From Balneolaceae bacterium (GTDB lineage: Bacteria; Bacteroidota; Rhodothermia; Balneolales; Balneolaceae), in the NCBI GenBank assembly GCA_018401935.1, contig JAGYJQ010000002.1, positions 124,001-188,000 on the forward strand: DNA of 64,000 bases. Reading direction: 5' to 3'. The notes beneath the pieces are model-generated. The model was not told the origin of the DNA, searched no databases, and worked only from the letters and a program-made list of their open reading frames with translations. The stretch's first letter is position 1, and each line of letters starts with the position of its first letter. Positions 37,590-45,938 of this stretch are shown here, one piece after another. The position numbers and the translations under genes were made by a program.

Positions 37590-38594
37590 TTACGGACGCG
37601 TACTTTCGCACTTAAGTTCATATTCCATCTTATATTCTGAAGGCTGCTTGAATGAGCCATAGCTCGCACTCTCATATGCAGAACATGCCTCTCCTTTATT
37701 GCCCAGCATTTGATTCGCCAGACCTAATTCAAAAAAGATTTTAGCTTTATCCGTATTTCCACCAGTTTCAAGATCTAATGCTTGTGCGGAATACCTAACT
37801 GCGTCATTGTAACGGGTTAGTTTATTAGAGGCCTCTGCCAATCGATAGTAACTGTCGGCCGATTCAGAAAAATAATCTAACGAGGACTTTAACAACTCGA
37901 TTGCTTGAGTTGGATTACCCGCTTCAATGGCCTTAGACCCTCTAAATAACAAGTCCCCATGAGCCGATTGACTGGCCAGGCGCTCCACTTCTGAGTCGTT
38001 CACGCGAATTGCAGTAGCTATCGCTTGGTCATACCAACTCATGATACCGTCCACATCTTCAGGACTGTTTTTTTTGTGAACTAAAGCCTTTTGGTAATAT
38101 GCTTTTGCATAGTTCGGGTTAATTCTAATCGCCTCATCAAGGGCTACTTCGGATTCCACAAACATCTCACGTTTAAATAGCATGAGCCCTTTTTGGTAAT
38201 TCAGCTGAGCCAATACGCTGGTAGACTTGCGCTGAACATCCGTGTCCCCAGAGCTGATACCAATTTCTTCGGATTGGATAAACAGAGCAATGGCGGCATC
38301 TAATTTTTCTAAACTAGGACCACCTCTAAAATCATTAAACGCATCTACCGCTATGGTGAAATATAGCTTAGGAATTTGTTTTTCAGAACGGTTTTTGATG
38401 TCCTGACCTTTTTCACCCAATTGAGAAGCAATCTCAATGGCTTCCGTATACTTATCAATGGCTGCTGAATAGTCTTTGGCTTGAGCCAATTCCCGGGCTT
38501 CATTGTAGGCCGTGATGGCTGCGGTTTGATCTTGTGCTGCTAGCGTTGCGCTAGCTATCAGAACAATGCTTAAAAAAGAAAAGAGAGATTTCAT
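37590..38594 (-). CDS. Secreted tetratricopeptide-repeat protein
   Basis: A 334-residue protein with a signal peptide (MKSLFSFLSIVLIASATLAAQ). The rest is helical TPR repeats: AITAYNEARELAQAKDYSAAIDKYTEAIEIA near the start, LDEAIRINPNYAKAYYQKALVHKK in the middle, and DSYYRLAEASNKLTRYNDAVRYSAQALDL later. The end, GEACSAYESASYGSFKQ, contains two cysteines and is typical of periplasmic TPR proteins of Bacteroidota. It is likely a scaffold. Partners are unknown. It stands alone between tkt and the LOG gene with its own terminator. Confidence 0.82.
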   Translation of the reverse strand: MKSLFSFLSIVLIASATLAAQDQTAAITAYNEARELAQAKDYSAAIDKYTEAIEIASQLGEKGQDIKNRSEKQIPKLYFTIAVDAFNDFRGGPSLEKLDAAIALFIQSEEIGISSGDTDVQRKSTSVLAQLNYQKGLMLFKREMFVESEVALDEAIRINPNYAKAYYQKALVHKKNSPEDVDGIMSWYDQAIATAIRVNDSEVERLASQSAHGDLLFRGSKAIEAGNPTQAIELLKSSLDYFSESADSYYRLAEASNKLTRYNDAVRYSAQALDLETGGNTDKAKIFFELGLANQMLGNKGEACSAYESASYGSFKQPSEYKMEYELKCESTRP

Positions 38595-38759
38595 ATTTTT
38601 GATGTGGAGTGTTTAGATTCTATTTCTAGACAAGACAAAAGTTACACAATTTATTCAATTAAGGAAAAATAGATTAAATGGTTCCTTGTTTCATTGATAA
38701 ACTTGATACCAAACAAAAATCTAACGCTATTTATTATTGTATTAAACCAAGAAACCTTA

Positions 38760-39461
38760 TTAAAAATAAAAATTGGGCATTGGTTCTTCGCGCTCATACA
38801 TAGTGCGTATTCTAGCAACCCCCTCTTCAATAGAGTCAGTCAAAAAAAACAGTTCTCTATCCCTCTCAGAAATGGTACCATGAGTGATCATCGTTTCTTC
38901 AATCCAAGATACCAAGCCTTGCCAATAGTCTTTTCCAATCAACACTATAGGTATGGTTGAAACTTTTTGAGTTTGAACCAGAGTTAGACTTTCGAATAGT
39001 TCATCCATGGTTCCAAAACCTCCCGGAAATACAATTAATGCCTGAGAATACTTGATAAACATGACTTTTCTAACGAAGAAATAATCGAAATTTAGGGCAA
39101 ACTCTTTCTCTACATACTGGTTTATTCCCTGTTCATGCGGTAATTCAATTCCAAGCCCAACTGACTTTCCGCCACTTTCCTGAGCCCCTTTATTAGCCGC
39201 TTCCATTATGCCTGGCCCTGCACCTGTGATGACACCGAAGCCCATTTTAGTCAATAGCTTGGCACATTCAGAAGCCTTTTCATAGTATGGATCATCAACA
39301 GCGGTCCTAGCTGAACCAAAAATACTTACACAAGGACCAATTCTAAACAGGGTATCGTATCCATTAACCAGTTCACCCATTATTTTGAAGATACTCCAAA
39401 CCTCGCGATCGTATCCATTTTTGTATGAATTAGGAATTAACAATGGTTTTTTTTCGTCCAT
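38760..39461 (-). CDS. LOG family protein (TIGR00730-type Rossmann fold)
   Basis: A 233-residue Rossmann-fold protein of the LOG/lysine-decarboxylase-like family. The two hallmarks are present: GSGGK-type ESGGKSVGLGIELPHEQ and FPGGFGTMDELFE (PGGxGTxxE). Characterised members hydrolyse nucleoside 5'-monophosphates to ribose 5-phosphate and base, releasing cytokinins in plants. Older annotation as lysine decarboxylase is not supported. About 30 extra N-terminal residues precede the domain. Confidence 0.88.
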   Translation of the reverse strand: MDEKKPLLIPNSYKNGYDREVWSIFKIMGELVNGYDTLFRIGPCVSIFGSARTAVDDPYYEKASECAKLLTKMGFGVITGAGPGIMEAANKGAQESGGKSVGLGIELPHEQGINQYVEKEFALNFDYFFVRKVMFIKYSQALIVFPGGFGTMDELFESLTLVQTQKVSTIPIVLIGKDYWQGLVSWIEETMITHGTISERDRELFFLTDSIEEGVARIRTMYEREEPMPNFYF

Positions 39462-39561
39462 GCTTTTAAAAAGTATTTGGAGTTCATTAGTTGTAGGGTG
39501 TTTTGATGCCTGCCCGATAGAATGAACGTAATAAAATTATAAGCTCATTATACATCTACTG

Positions 39562-40329
39562 TTATTTAAAATCGAGTTGAAACCCCAGCATCGGCACGGC
39601 CTTTCGAGCATCGGTCATCTCAATACCAAACTCACTACCTTCGAGATGGTACACATCAAGTGTGGGTCGTACACTTACATCATCCGATACATCAAAAGTA
39701 GACAAATGTGCATATACATACGCATCCACAGCATTTAACGCGTAAGCTAATCCAATGGTCACATACATAAAATCTCTACGATTGCGTAAAAAATTACGAT
39801 TGCTTTTCAATTGGCTTGTATTTGCGCCTAGGAGCCTGTCAGGAGTCGGGCCAAATCGAAAATCATCATTATCGCTGACAGCGTTATAATAGGCTGCTTG
39901 GTAATCATGATACTGCTTGGTCAAAAACACACTGTAGTAGCTTAAACCACCGATAAGACCGTAAATAAGGGGAATCTTCCACCGTTGATCATTGTGATAT
40001 TGACCTAGCCCTGGGAGTAGTAGCGACTTTCGGAGAATTTGTTTTGGGTAGGGAAGCCTGTCAACTTGTTTGTCTGTAGTGGCAAGAATGGTGGCGTTTG
40101 AGCGAGTAGTGTCTGCCGTGCTTATTGTATTTTCAGGGGAAATTGGATTCGGATCTAAAGTGTCCGTTACGACCGGTATAGTTGCCGTTGTATACCAGAT
40201 TGGAGACAATAATGCACTTCCTTCATTTGCAACAGTAGACTGCCCAACTGTCACGTCTTGAACAAGAATCATCCCTATTAAGCAACCCAAGCCAATTCGT
40301 GCCAACAAAAATAGCCTACCGTTGCCCAT
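39562..40329 (-). CDS. DUF5683 domain membrane protein
   Basis: A 255-residue envelope protein. The N-terminus is hydrophobic (LFLLARIGLGCLIGMILV), followed by a Ser/Thr-rich stretch of about 70 residues. The core SLLLPGLGQYHNDQRWKIPLIYGL is the DUF5683 signature, with two membrane segments (one about 110-130, another near the IGLAYALNAVDAYVYAHL stretch). The family is typical of Bacteroidota and commonly follows parAB, as here, 7 bp after parB. No function is established. Confidence 0.82.
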   Translation of the reverse strand: MGNGRLFLLARIGLGCLIGMILVQDVTVGQSTVANEGSALLSPIWYTTATIPVVTDTLDPNPISPENTISTADTTRSNATILATTDKQVDRLPYPKQILRKSLLLPGLGQYHNDQRWKIPLIYGLIGGLSYYSVFLTKQYHDYQAAYYNAVSDNDDFRFGPTPDRLLGANTSQLKSNRNFLRNRRDFMYVTIGLAYALNAVDAYVYAHLSTFDVSDDVSVRPTLDVYHLEGSEFGIEMTDARKAVPMLGFQLDFK

Positions 40330-40336
40330 ACGTCTC

Positions 40337-41374
40337 CTATTCTGAGGATGAAAGGAGTACTAGTATTCGCTCTAGATCATCATCTGTAAAGTATTTTATG
40401 CGAATTTCTCCACCCTCGGAAAAGGTTTTCATCTGCACTTTTGTTCCAAGCGCGCTTCGTAATTTTGACTCGATGTCACTAATAAAAGCGCTATTTTTTG
40501 TTCCAGATGTTTCCATTCTACGTGAAGGCGTAGTCGTTCCGCCCTCGGCATGAACTCCGGAGGCATTTGCTTTGACTCGAATATGATCTTCTAGGCGACG
40601 AACTGACCACTGCTCTCGGATTACCTTATCAAGTATGGATTGTTGTTCTGCGGTTGAATCAACTCCGAGTAAGGCTCGAGCATGCCCCCCACTAATTCTA
40701 TTAGCAGCTAAAGCTAACTGAATGAAGTCGGGTAAATTCAACAGCCGAAGCATATTGGTGACCGTTGTCCGATTTTTACCTACTTTATTTGCCACCTCAG
40801 ATTGGGTATAATTAAATTCTTCGAGCAGTCGTTGGTACGCAACCGCTACCTCGAGTGGGTTTAAGTCTTCACGCTGAATGTTTTCAATGAGCGCATAAGC
40901 CATACTTTGTTCATCATCAGCATGTCGTACATAGGCGGGGATGGTAGAAACTCCTGCTAGTTTAGAGGCTCTGAGCCGCCGCTCACCACTTATCAATTCA
41001 TAGCGTTTATCACCCAAATACCGAACGGTAATTGGCTGAATGAGTCCATGTTGTTGGATGGATTCAGCTAACTCTTCTAATCGTTCTTGGTCAAATTCTT
41101 TCCTTGGTTGGAAGGGATTCGCCCGGATGTGATCTGGTTCAAGGAAAAGTACGACATCTACCTGACCATGTTGAACTTCTGTATTGGAACCAAATCCTTC
41201 AACTGTGGATGGTTCGCTACCAGAGGATTGCTTAGAATCACGCCCATCGTTAGGTTCAGTCAGGCTTTTTCGCTGAGCAGATTCCGTTAAAATCGGATTT
41301 TTCTTTGTATGCTGATCTTCCATATCTGGGAAAAAAGCTCCTAGACCTCTTCCCAGTACTTTCTTATTCGCCAT
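40337..41374 (-). CDS. parB: Chromosome partitioning protein ParB
   Basis: A 345-residue ParB/Spo0J. After a variable ~85-residue N-terminus comes the CTP-binding ParB/Srx domain with NPFQPRKEFD, ELISGERRLRASKLAG and YALIENIQREDLNPLEVA. The helix-turn-helix follows (YTQSEVANKVGKNRTTVTNMLRLL), then GGHARALLG and a C-terminal dimerisation part. It loads on parS sites to help segregate the origin region. I found no full parS palindrome in the window. Six bases separate it from parA. Confidence 0.95.
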   Translation of the reverse strand: MANKKVLGRGLGAFFPDMEDQHTKKNPILTESAQRKSLTEPNDGRDSKQSSGSEPSTVEGFGSNTEVQHGQVDVVLFLEPDHIRANPFQPRKEFDQERLEELAESIQQHGLIQPITVRYLGDKRYELISGERRLRASKLAGVSTIPAYVRHADDEQSMAYALIENIQREDLNPLEVAVAYQRLLEEFNYTQSEVANKVGKNRTTVTNMLRLLNLPDFIQLALAANRISGGHARALLGVDSTAEQQSILDKVIREQWSVRRLEDHIRVKANASGVHAEGGTTTPSRRMETSGTKNSAFISDIESKLRSALGTKVQMKTFSEGGEIRIKYFTDDDLERILVLLSSSE

Positions 41375-41380
41375 GTCCTT

Positions 41381-42178
41381 TTATTTAGTTAATACAGGAC
41401 TATTTTTAAATAGTTTTCTGTTCCTCTTTATAATCTCCCCTGCTAACGCTAGATAATTCTTTGCCCCCACAGATGTTGAATCATAAAGTAGAGCGGGTTT
41501 ACCAAAAGAAGGAGCCTCTGCTAAGCGTATATTCCTGGCAATAACCGTTTTAAATACACGATCATCAAAATAACGCTTAACCTCATCTGCTACCTGATTG
41601 GATAATCTAGTTCTGGTATCATACATAGTCAATACCACGCCTTCAATGTCTAGGCTAGGGTTTAGATGTTGACGTACAATTTTAATGGTGTTTAGTAATT
41701 GCCCCAAACCTTCTAGAGCAAAGTATTCGCATTGCACAGGTATAACAATAGAATCTGAAGCAGTTAATGCATTGATGGTCAATAGTCCTAAGGAAGGTGG
41801 GCAATCGATAATGATGAAATCATACTTATCCCGTAACTCAGAAATAGCTTTCGTCAAAATTCGTTCACGCTGCTCGCGATCGATCATTTCTATTTCAGCC
41901 CCTACTAAATTGATGTGGGCTGGCACGAGGTCTAGAAAGTCTAATTCTGTTTGCCGAATGGTATCGCTGATTTCAGCACTCCCAATCATCACTTCATAGA
42001 TAGAGTTGGTAACCGTCGATGTATCTATTCCTAAACCACTGGTGGTATTGCTCTGCGGATCAATATCAATGATCAAGGTAGGATGTTCGATAGCCGCTAA
42101 ACTGGCAGCTAAATTTATGGATGAGGTAGTTTTACCCACCCCTCCTTTTTGATTTGCAATAGAAATTACTTTACCCAT
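41381..42178 (-). CDS. parA: Chromosome partitioning ATPase ParA/Soj
   Basis: A 265-residue ParA ATPase with the deviant Walker [16 protein letters not shown], Walker A' [13 protein letters not shown] and Walker [13 protein letters not shown]. It is the short chromosomal Soj type without the N-terminal DNA-binding domain of plasmid ParAs. It is followed by parB and the DUF5683 gene. Upstream lie a TAnnTTTG-type promoter element on the minus strand and a perfect DnaA box. Confidence 0.95.
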   Translation of the reverse strand: MGKVISIANQKGGVGKTTSSINLAASLAAIEHPTLIIDIDPQSNTTSGLGIDTSTVTNSIYEVMIGSAEISDTIRQTELDFLDLVPAHINLVGAEIEMIDREQRERILTKAISELRDKYDFIIIDCPPSLGLLTINALTASDSIVIPVQCEYFALEGLGQLLNTIKIVRQHLNPSLDIEGVVLTMYDTRTRLSNQVADEVKRYFDDRVFKTVIARNIRLAEAPSFGKPALLYDSTSVGAKNYLALAGEIIKRNRKLFKNSPVLTK

Positions 42179-42241
42179 TGACGACTTAAACCATTAAAAC
42201 TTTGAAATAAAATTCAATATAAAAGTACCTCTGAACCGAAC

Positions 42242-42281
42242 CAAAAATACTTATTAACAGTGGAACACTAAGTTATCCACA
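42242..42281 (-). promoter_or_regulatory. Candidate parA promoter with DnaA box
   Basis: Read on the minus strand, 42249-42242 is TATTTTTG, an exact TAnnTTTG element 63 bases before the parA ATG. A perfect DnaA box TTATCCACA lies at 42273-42281 on the plus strand, where the upstream promoter contact would fall. A weaker TTATTAACA-like match lies at 42251-42259. Only sequence matches support this. Confidence 0.35.
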
Positions 42282-42310
42282 TTATGGCTTAAAGGGGGTG
42301 AAAATGGTGA

Positions 42311-42946
42311 TTAAGGAGTATTTCCAGTTAGTAAAATTTTTCTACTTTGCCCGGTGTATCCTGTTTGGTCGTTCACAAGACGCAGCTTACTGTTTTGCTG
42401 GTCTGTAGAATTTATTCCAGGAGATTGGCTAAGATTAAATTCTGTTGTGCCAGCAAAGCGAATTATATGGTTGTTGTCAACCCAAGGTGTAATCTCATCA
42501 TCTATTTGATTTACACCATTTCCTTTACCAGAATCTTTAGTCGTCGTCAATGGTGCGTTTGATTGTTGAACGTCAATTGGTGTATTCGAGGAACTAGTAC
42601 TCTCTGTTTGGCTTGCCGGAATCCAGGTATTCCAAGCAACCAATGCGGTAGCCATTACTAAAAAGCTGGCAGCTATTTTAAAACTGTGTTGCTGCATCCA
42701 TTGCCAATTCCAGTTTTTTCTTGATCTATTAATAGACTCTTCAGCCTTAGTAAATATGGCCTCTTTTACATGCTCTGGGCTTTTAAACGACGGGTAAGCA
42801 TTGGTTTTCTGCCACGTTTTTTTTAGACTTTCTACTTCGATGAGTAGATCTTGATCTAACCGGATTTTTTGCTCAAATGAAATTTTTTCAGACGGGTCCA
42901 TCTCATCCATTAAGAACCGTATAATATCTGCTTGATTAACTTGCAT
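42311..42946 (-). CDS. Putative anti-sigma factor, single membrane span
   Basis: A protein of about 211 residues from the ATG at 42946; an upstream ATG at 42976 is also open. The N-terminal ~85 residues are charged and helical (DIIRFLMDEMDPSEKISFEQKI), like anti-sigma domains that begin with a short acidic helix. One membrane segment follows (FKIAASFLVMATALVAWNTWI), then a Ser/Thr/Asn-rich extracytoplasmic tail. Its start overlaps the end of the sigma factor gene by about 11 bp. The pairing is the main reason for the call; no zinc-binding HxxxCxxC motif is present. Confidence 0.65.
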   Translation of the reverse strand: MQVNQADIIRFLMDEMDPSEKISFEQKIRLDQDLLIEVESLKKTWQKTNAYPSFKSPEHVKEAIFTKAEESINRSRKNWNWQWMQQHSFKIAASFLVMATALVAWNTWIPASQTESTSSSNTPIDVQQSNAPLTTTKDSGKGNGVNQIDDEITPWVDNNHIIRFAGTTEFNLSQSPGINSTDQQNSKLRLVNDQTGYTGQSRKILLTGNTP

Positions 42947-43574
42947 GGTTTTTTTCTGATTGTTGTTCTTCTTCAAAATATTTCCTCAGATTTGTGAGTG
43001 CATATCGCATACGTCCTAAAGCCGTGTTAATTGAAACACCAGTAATTTCAGCTATTTCCTTAAAGGACAACTCTTCGTAATGTCGTAACATGACTACCGC
43101 TCTTTGGTCCTCAGGTAAACGACTTATGTGTTTATACATTCTTTTTTTGTCCTCATGCTGAATATAGACCTGTGAAGCATCCAGCGCCCCTTCATCGGCA
43201 ACCCGATGAAAAAAGTCTGTATTCTCTTCCCCATCACCGCTACTGGAAATATGAACGAATTTTTTTGCCCTTCTCAAATAATCAATGGTCGCATTATGAG
43301 CTATGCGCATAACCCACGCAATCCATTTCCCTTCTTCGTTATAGTTTTTATCCATTTTAGTAATAACCTTAGTAAAGGTATCCTGAAAAAGATCACTCGC
43401 CGTTTCAGCATTATGTACCATGCTGTAAATATAGGAGTAAATTTTCGATTCGTATCTGTTAAAGAGGGTTTTAAACGCCTCCATGTCATGCTCGCGGCGA
43501 TACAAATACACCAACTCTTTATCCGATAAAGAGGAGCGATTAGTGGTGGATTGGGTGGGATTATGTACGTTCAT
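42936..43574 (-). CDS. ECF-type RNA polymerase sigma factor
   Basis: A 212-residue group 4 sigma factor. Region 2 is seen in AFKTLFNRYESKIYSYIYSMV, ASDLFQDTFTKVI and WIAWVMRIAHNATIDYLRR. A 30-residue acidic linker precedes region 4, LPEDQRAVVMLRHYEELSFKEIAEITGVSINTALGRMRYAL, with its helix-turn-helix. It would direct polymerase to a regulon controlled by the membrane protein encoded downstream. The stimulus is not apparent. Confidence 0.92.
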   Translation of the reverse strand: MNVHNPTQSTTNRSSLSDKELVYLYRREHDMEAFKTLFNRYESKIYSYIYSMVHNAETASDLFQDTFTKVITKMDKNYNEEGKWIAWVMRIAHNATIDYLRRAKKFVHISSSGDGEENTDFFHRVADEGALDASQVYIQHEDKKRMYKHISRLPEDQRAVVMLRHYEELSFKEIAEITGVSINTALGRMRYALTNLRKYFEEEQQSEKNHAS

Positions 43575-43630
43575 ACATTTAAATTAATGCGCATCGGTAC
43601 AACTTAGTATCACATGTGTATGTGAGTTCA

Positions 43631-45475
43631 CTAATGGTCATGATTGGTAGTGAAATATTCAAGTACTTTATTTGCCTTCGTAGTTCCAATTTCTTCCGTT
43701 AACGTATGAGCCTCTAATTTTCGTATGTTAGAAATTGAACCGTATTTTTTTAGAAGTTGTTTTGCTGTTTTTTCACCTATCCCGTCAATATTAGTTAGCT
43801 CACTTCCTATTGTATTATTACTCCTAATGTTTCGATGAAAGGTTATGGCAAATCGGTGTGCTTCGTCCCTAACCTGTTGTAAAAGTTTGAGCGCTGGGGA
43901 TGTTTTAGGGATCATGATCGCATCTTTTCGACCCGGTAAAAAAACCTCCTCTAATCTTTTTGCCAGACCTATGATCTCGCATTCACCATAAAATCCTATC
44001 TCTTTTAATGCCTTCACTGCTGCACTCAGTTGGCCTTTCCCCCCATCAACTACGATAAGATCGGGGATATGCTCTCCATTTTTTAGTACACTGGTATATT
44101 GTCTTGTTAAGACTTCAGCCATTGAGGCAAAATCATCCGGTCCAATAACCGTTTTAATGTGAAAATGTTTGTATTGGGTTTTTCTTGGTTTAGCGTCCAC
44201 AAAAGACACCATAGAAGCAACTGGATAAGCACCTTGAAAATTGGAATTATCAAAACAGTGAATAGTGCGAGGTAGTCGGCTAAGACTCAAAAAATGATGT
44301 AAATCCGAAATAGCGGCTGGTATTCGATTTCGCTCTCTCTTTTCTAGCGCTAATGCCCGATCGTTGAGGTGCAGTTTTGCATTGGTTACCGCCATCTTAA
44401 TTAGTTTAGCCTTGTCTCCACGCTCGGGGATTTTAAACGGTACTTTTTTGGATTTATGCTCATGCAAATATCCATGTAGTACTTCCTCATCGACTAAATC
44501 GTGGCTTAAATACACTTCGTCAGGTAAGGTTATATGATGATCAGAGGTGTAATAGTCCTCAATGAAGCTTTGGAGTAATTGCGAATGAGAGTATCCTTGG
44601 GCAGGTTTGATAAAGCGGTGAAATTTGCCTATTAATTTACCCTCACGAATTTTCAAAAGTACCCCACATGCTTCATTTATTTCGGTATGTTTTTCTACCA
44701 CAAATAAATCTCTGTCTTGTTCTGTTTCTGTGACCATTTTCATCCGCTCACTGTACCTTGTAACTGCCTGCAAACTGTCACGTAAGAAGGCTGCCTGCTC
44801 AAATGCCATAGCTTGAGCGGCAATCTCCATCTCTTCTTTTAGTTCTCGAATGAGTAAACTAGTCTTACCATTAATGAGCTTTGTGACCTTTTCGATGGTA
44901 GCTTGATAGGGCAATAGGGGCCACTCCGCTGAACAACTTCCAAGGTAATCATCAAAACAAGTATGCCATTTGGGCGTATTTTTTGTTTTGTCGAGGGTCT
45001 TAATGGATACAGCACAGGTGCACAAACCAAAGGCTTTTCGGATAACCTCGAGCATCCTCTTCATCCCGTTAACGCTATCATATGGCCCATAATAATGACT
45101 CCCATCTTTAATCACTGTTCTAGTTGGAAATACTCTTGGACGTTCCTCATTGGTAATACAGATGTAGGGATAGGTTTTATCATCCCGTAGAAGCACATTG
45201 TATCGTGGCTGGTTTTGCTTTATTAAGTTATTCTCTAGTATGAGTGCTTCCGCTTCTGAATCGGTAACAATAACTTCTAAGTCGGCAATTTTCCGAACCA
45301 TTGTCTGAATTCGACCAGATTGTATACTACGCTCCTGGAAGTACGAGCGGACTCTATGTCGAAGCTTCTTAGCTTTACCTACGTACAATATACTTCCTCT
45401 TGCGTCCTTATATATATAGACGCCAGGTTCTAGGGGAAGACGAGCAATTTTTTCTTTTATGGTATTGGATTCCAT
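43631..45475 (-). CDS. uvrC: Excinuclease ABC subunit C
   Basis: A 614-residue UvrC making both cuts in nucleotide excision repair. The GIY-YIG nuclease is at the N-terminus (PGVYIYKDARGSILYVGKAKKLRHRVRSYF). CTCAVSIKTLDKT holds the cysteine region, and the UvrB-binding UVR motif is AAQAMAFEQAAFLRDSL. The RNase H-like 3' nuclease has CFDNSNFQGAYPVASMV and DGGKGQLSAA. Two helix-hairpin-helix motifs close the protein (IDGIGEKTAKQLLKKYGS). It stands alone, divergent from the DUF3311-like gene. Confidence 0.97.
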   Translation of the reverse strand: MESNTIKEKIARLPLEPGVYIYKDARGSILYVGKAKKLRHRVRSYFQERSIQSGRIQTMVRKIADLEVIVTDSEAEALILENNLIKQNQPRYNVLLRDDKTYPYICITNEERPRVFPTRTVIKDGSHYYGPYDSVNGMKRMLEVIRKAFGLCTCAVSIKTLDKTKNTPKWHTCFDDYLGSCSAEWPLLPYQATIEKVTKLINGKTSLLIRELKEEMEIAAQAMAFEQAAFLRDSLQAVTRYSERMKMVTETEQDRDLFVVEKHTEINEACGVLLKIREGKLIGKFHRFIKPAQGYSHSQLLQSFIEDYYTSDHHITLPDEVYLSHDLVDEEVLHGYLHEHKSKKVPFKIPERGDKAKLIKMAVTNAKLHLNDRALALEKRERNRIPAAISDLHHFLSLSRLPRTIHCFDNSNFQGAYPVASMVSFVDAKPRKTQYKHFHIKTVIGPDDFASMAEVLTRQYTSVLKNGEHIPDLIVVDGGKGQLSAAVKALKEIGFYGECEIIGLAKRLEEVFLPGRKDAIMIPKTSPALKLLQQVRDEAHRFAITFHRNIRSNNTIGSELTNIDGIGEKTAKQLLKKYGSISNIRKLEAHTLTEEIGTTKANKVLEYFTTNHDH

Positions 45476-45557
45476 AGTTGGAACTTAAGGAATTTGTTCT
45501 ATTTTCGAGCTAATCTCTTACTATCTTTATGAACATTTTGAAGCAACCAAGTATCTC

Positions 45558-45938
45558 ATGATTTCGGAAAAGCAACACGGGTTAATGTATTCGGTGCATC
45601 ATCCTTCTAAGAAGCCGGTTGTACGATGGTTTATTATCTTTTTAGTGCTCATTCAACTTTCCTTAATCTGGCCTATTTATCCTCTAGTTGGACATATTGA
45701 GTCTTTCATTCTCGGAATGCCTTTTTCCATTGTTTGGGTATTGTTCTGTCTTTTGCTCAGCTTTTCTGGACTTCTGGCTTTTTTTCTGTGGGATGAGCAT
45801 CTGTGGGATGAGCATCTGTGGGATGAGCAAAGTCAGGCAGAGCAAGGTCAAGATGTGCTAGGTAAGGCAGAGCAAAGTAAAATCTTGTCACAACATACAA
45901 CTAACCATGAATCCTTTTCAGAAAGGGCCAAATCATGA
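45558..45938 (+). CDS. Small DUF3311-like membrane protein with intragenic tandem repeat
   Basis: A 126-residue protein with two membrane segments (about 25-43 and 53-76), followed by a hydrophilic tail. Small two-helix proteins of this type (DUF3311) commonly precede sodium:solute symporters, as here, where the stop overlaps the symporter ATG by 4 bp (ATGA). Just after the second helix the 15-base unit ctgtgggatgagcat occurs three times (45786-45830), coding LWDEH LWDEH LWDEQ. The Gln/Glu-rich tail that follows is low complexity. Confidence 0.65.
   Translation: MISEKQHGLMYSVHHPSKKPVVRWFIIFLVLIQLSLIWPIYPLVGHIESFILGMPFSIVWVLFCLLLSFSGLLAFFLWDEHLWDEHLWDEQSQAEQGQDVLGKAEQSKILSQHTTNHESFSERAKS

Noticed and set aside
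38760-39461. Lysine decarboxylase
   Set aside because: The PGGxGTxxE motif marks a LOG-type nucleotide phosphoribohydrolase family; no PLP-binding motif is present.
42251-42310. Replication origin upstream of parA
   Set aside because: One perfect DnaA box and one weak match are not enough; there is no AT-rich unwinding element, box cluster or dnaA gene.
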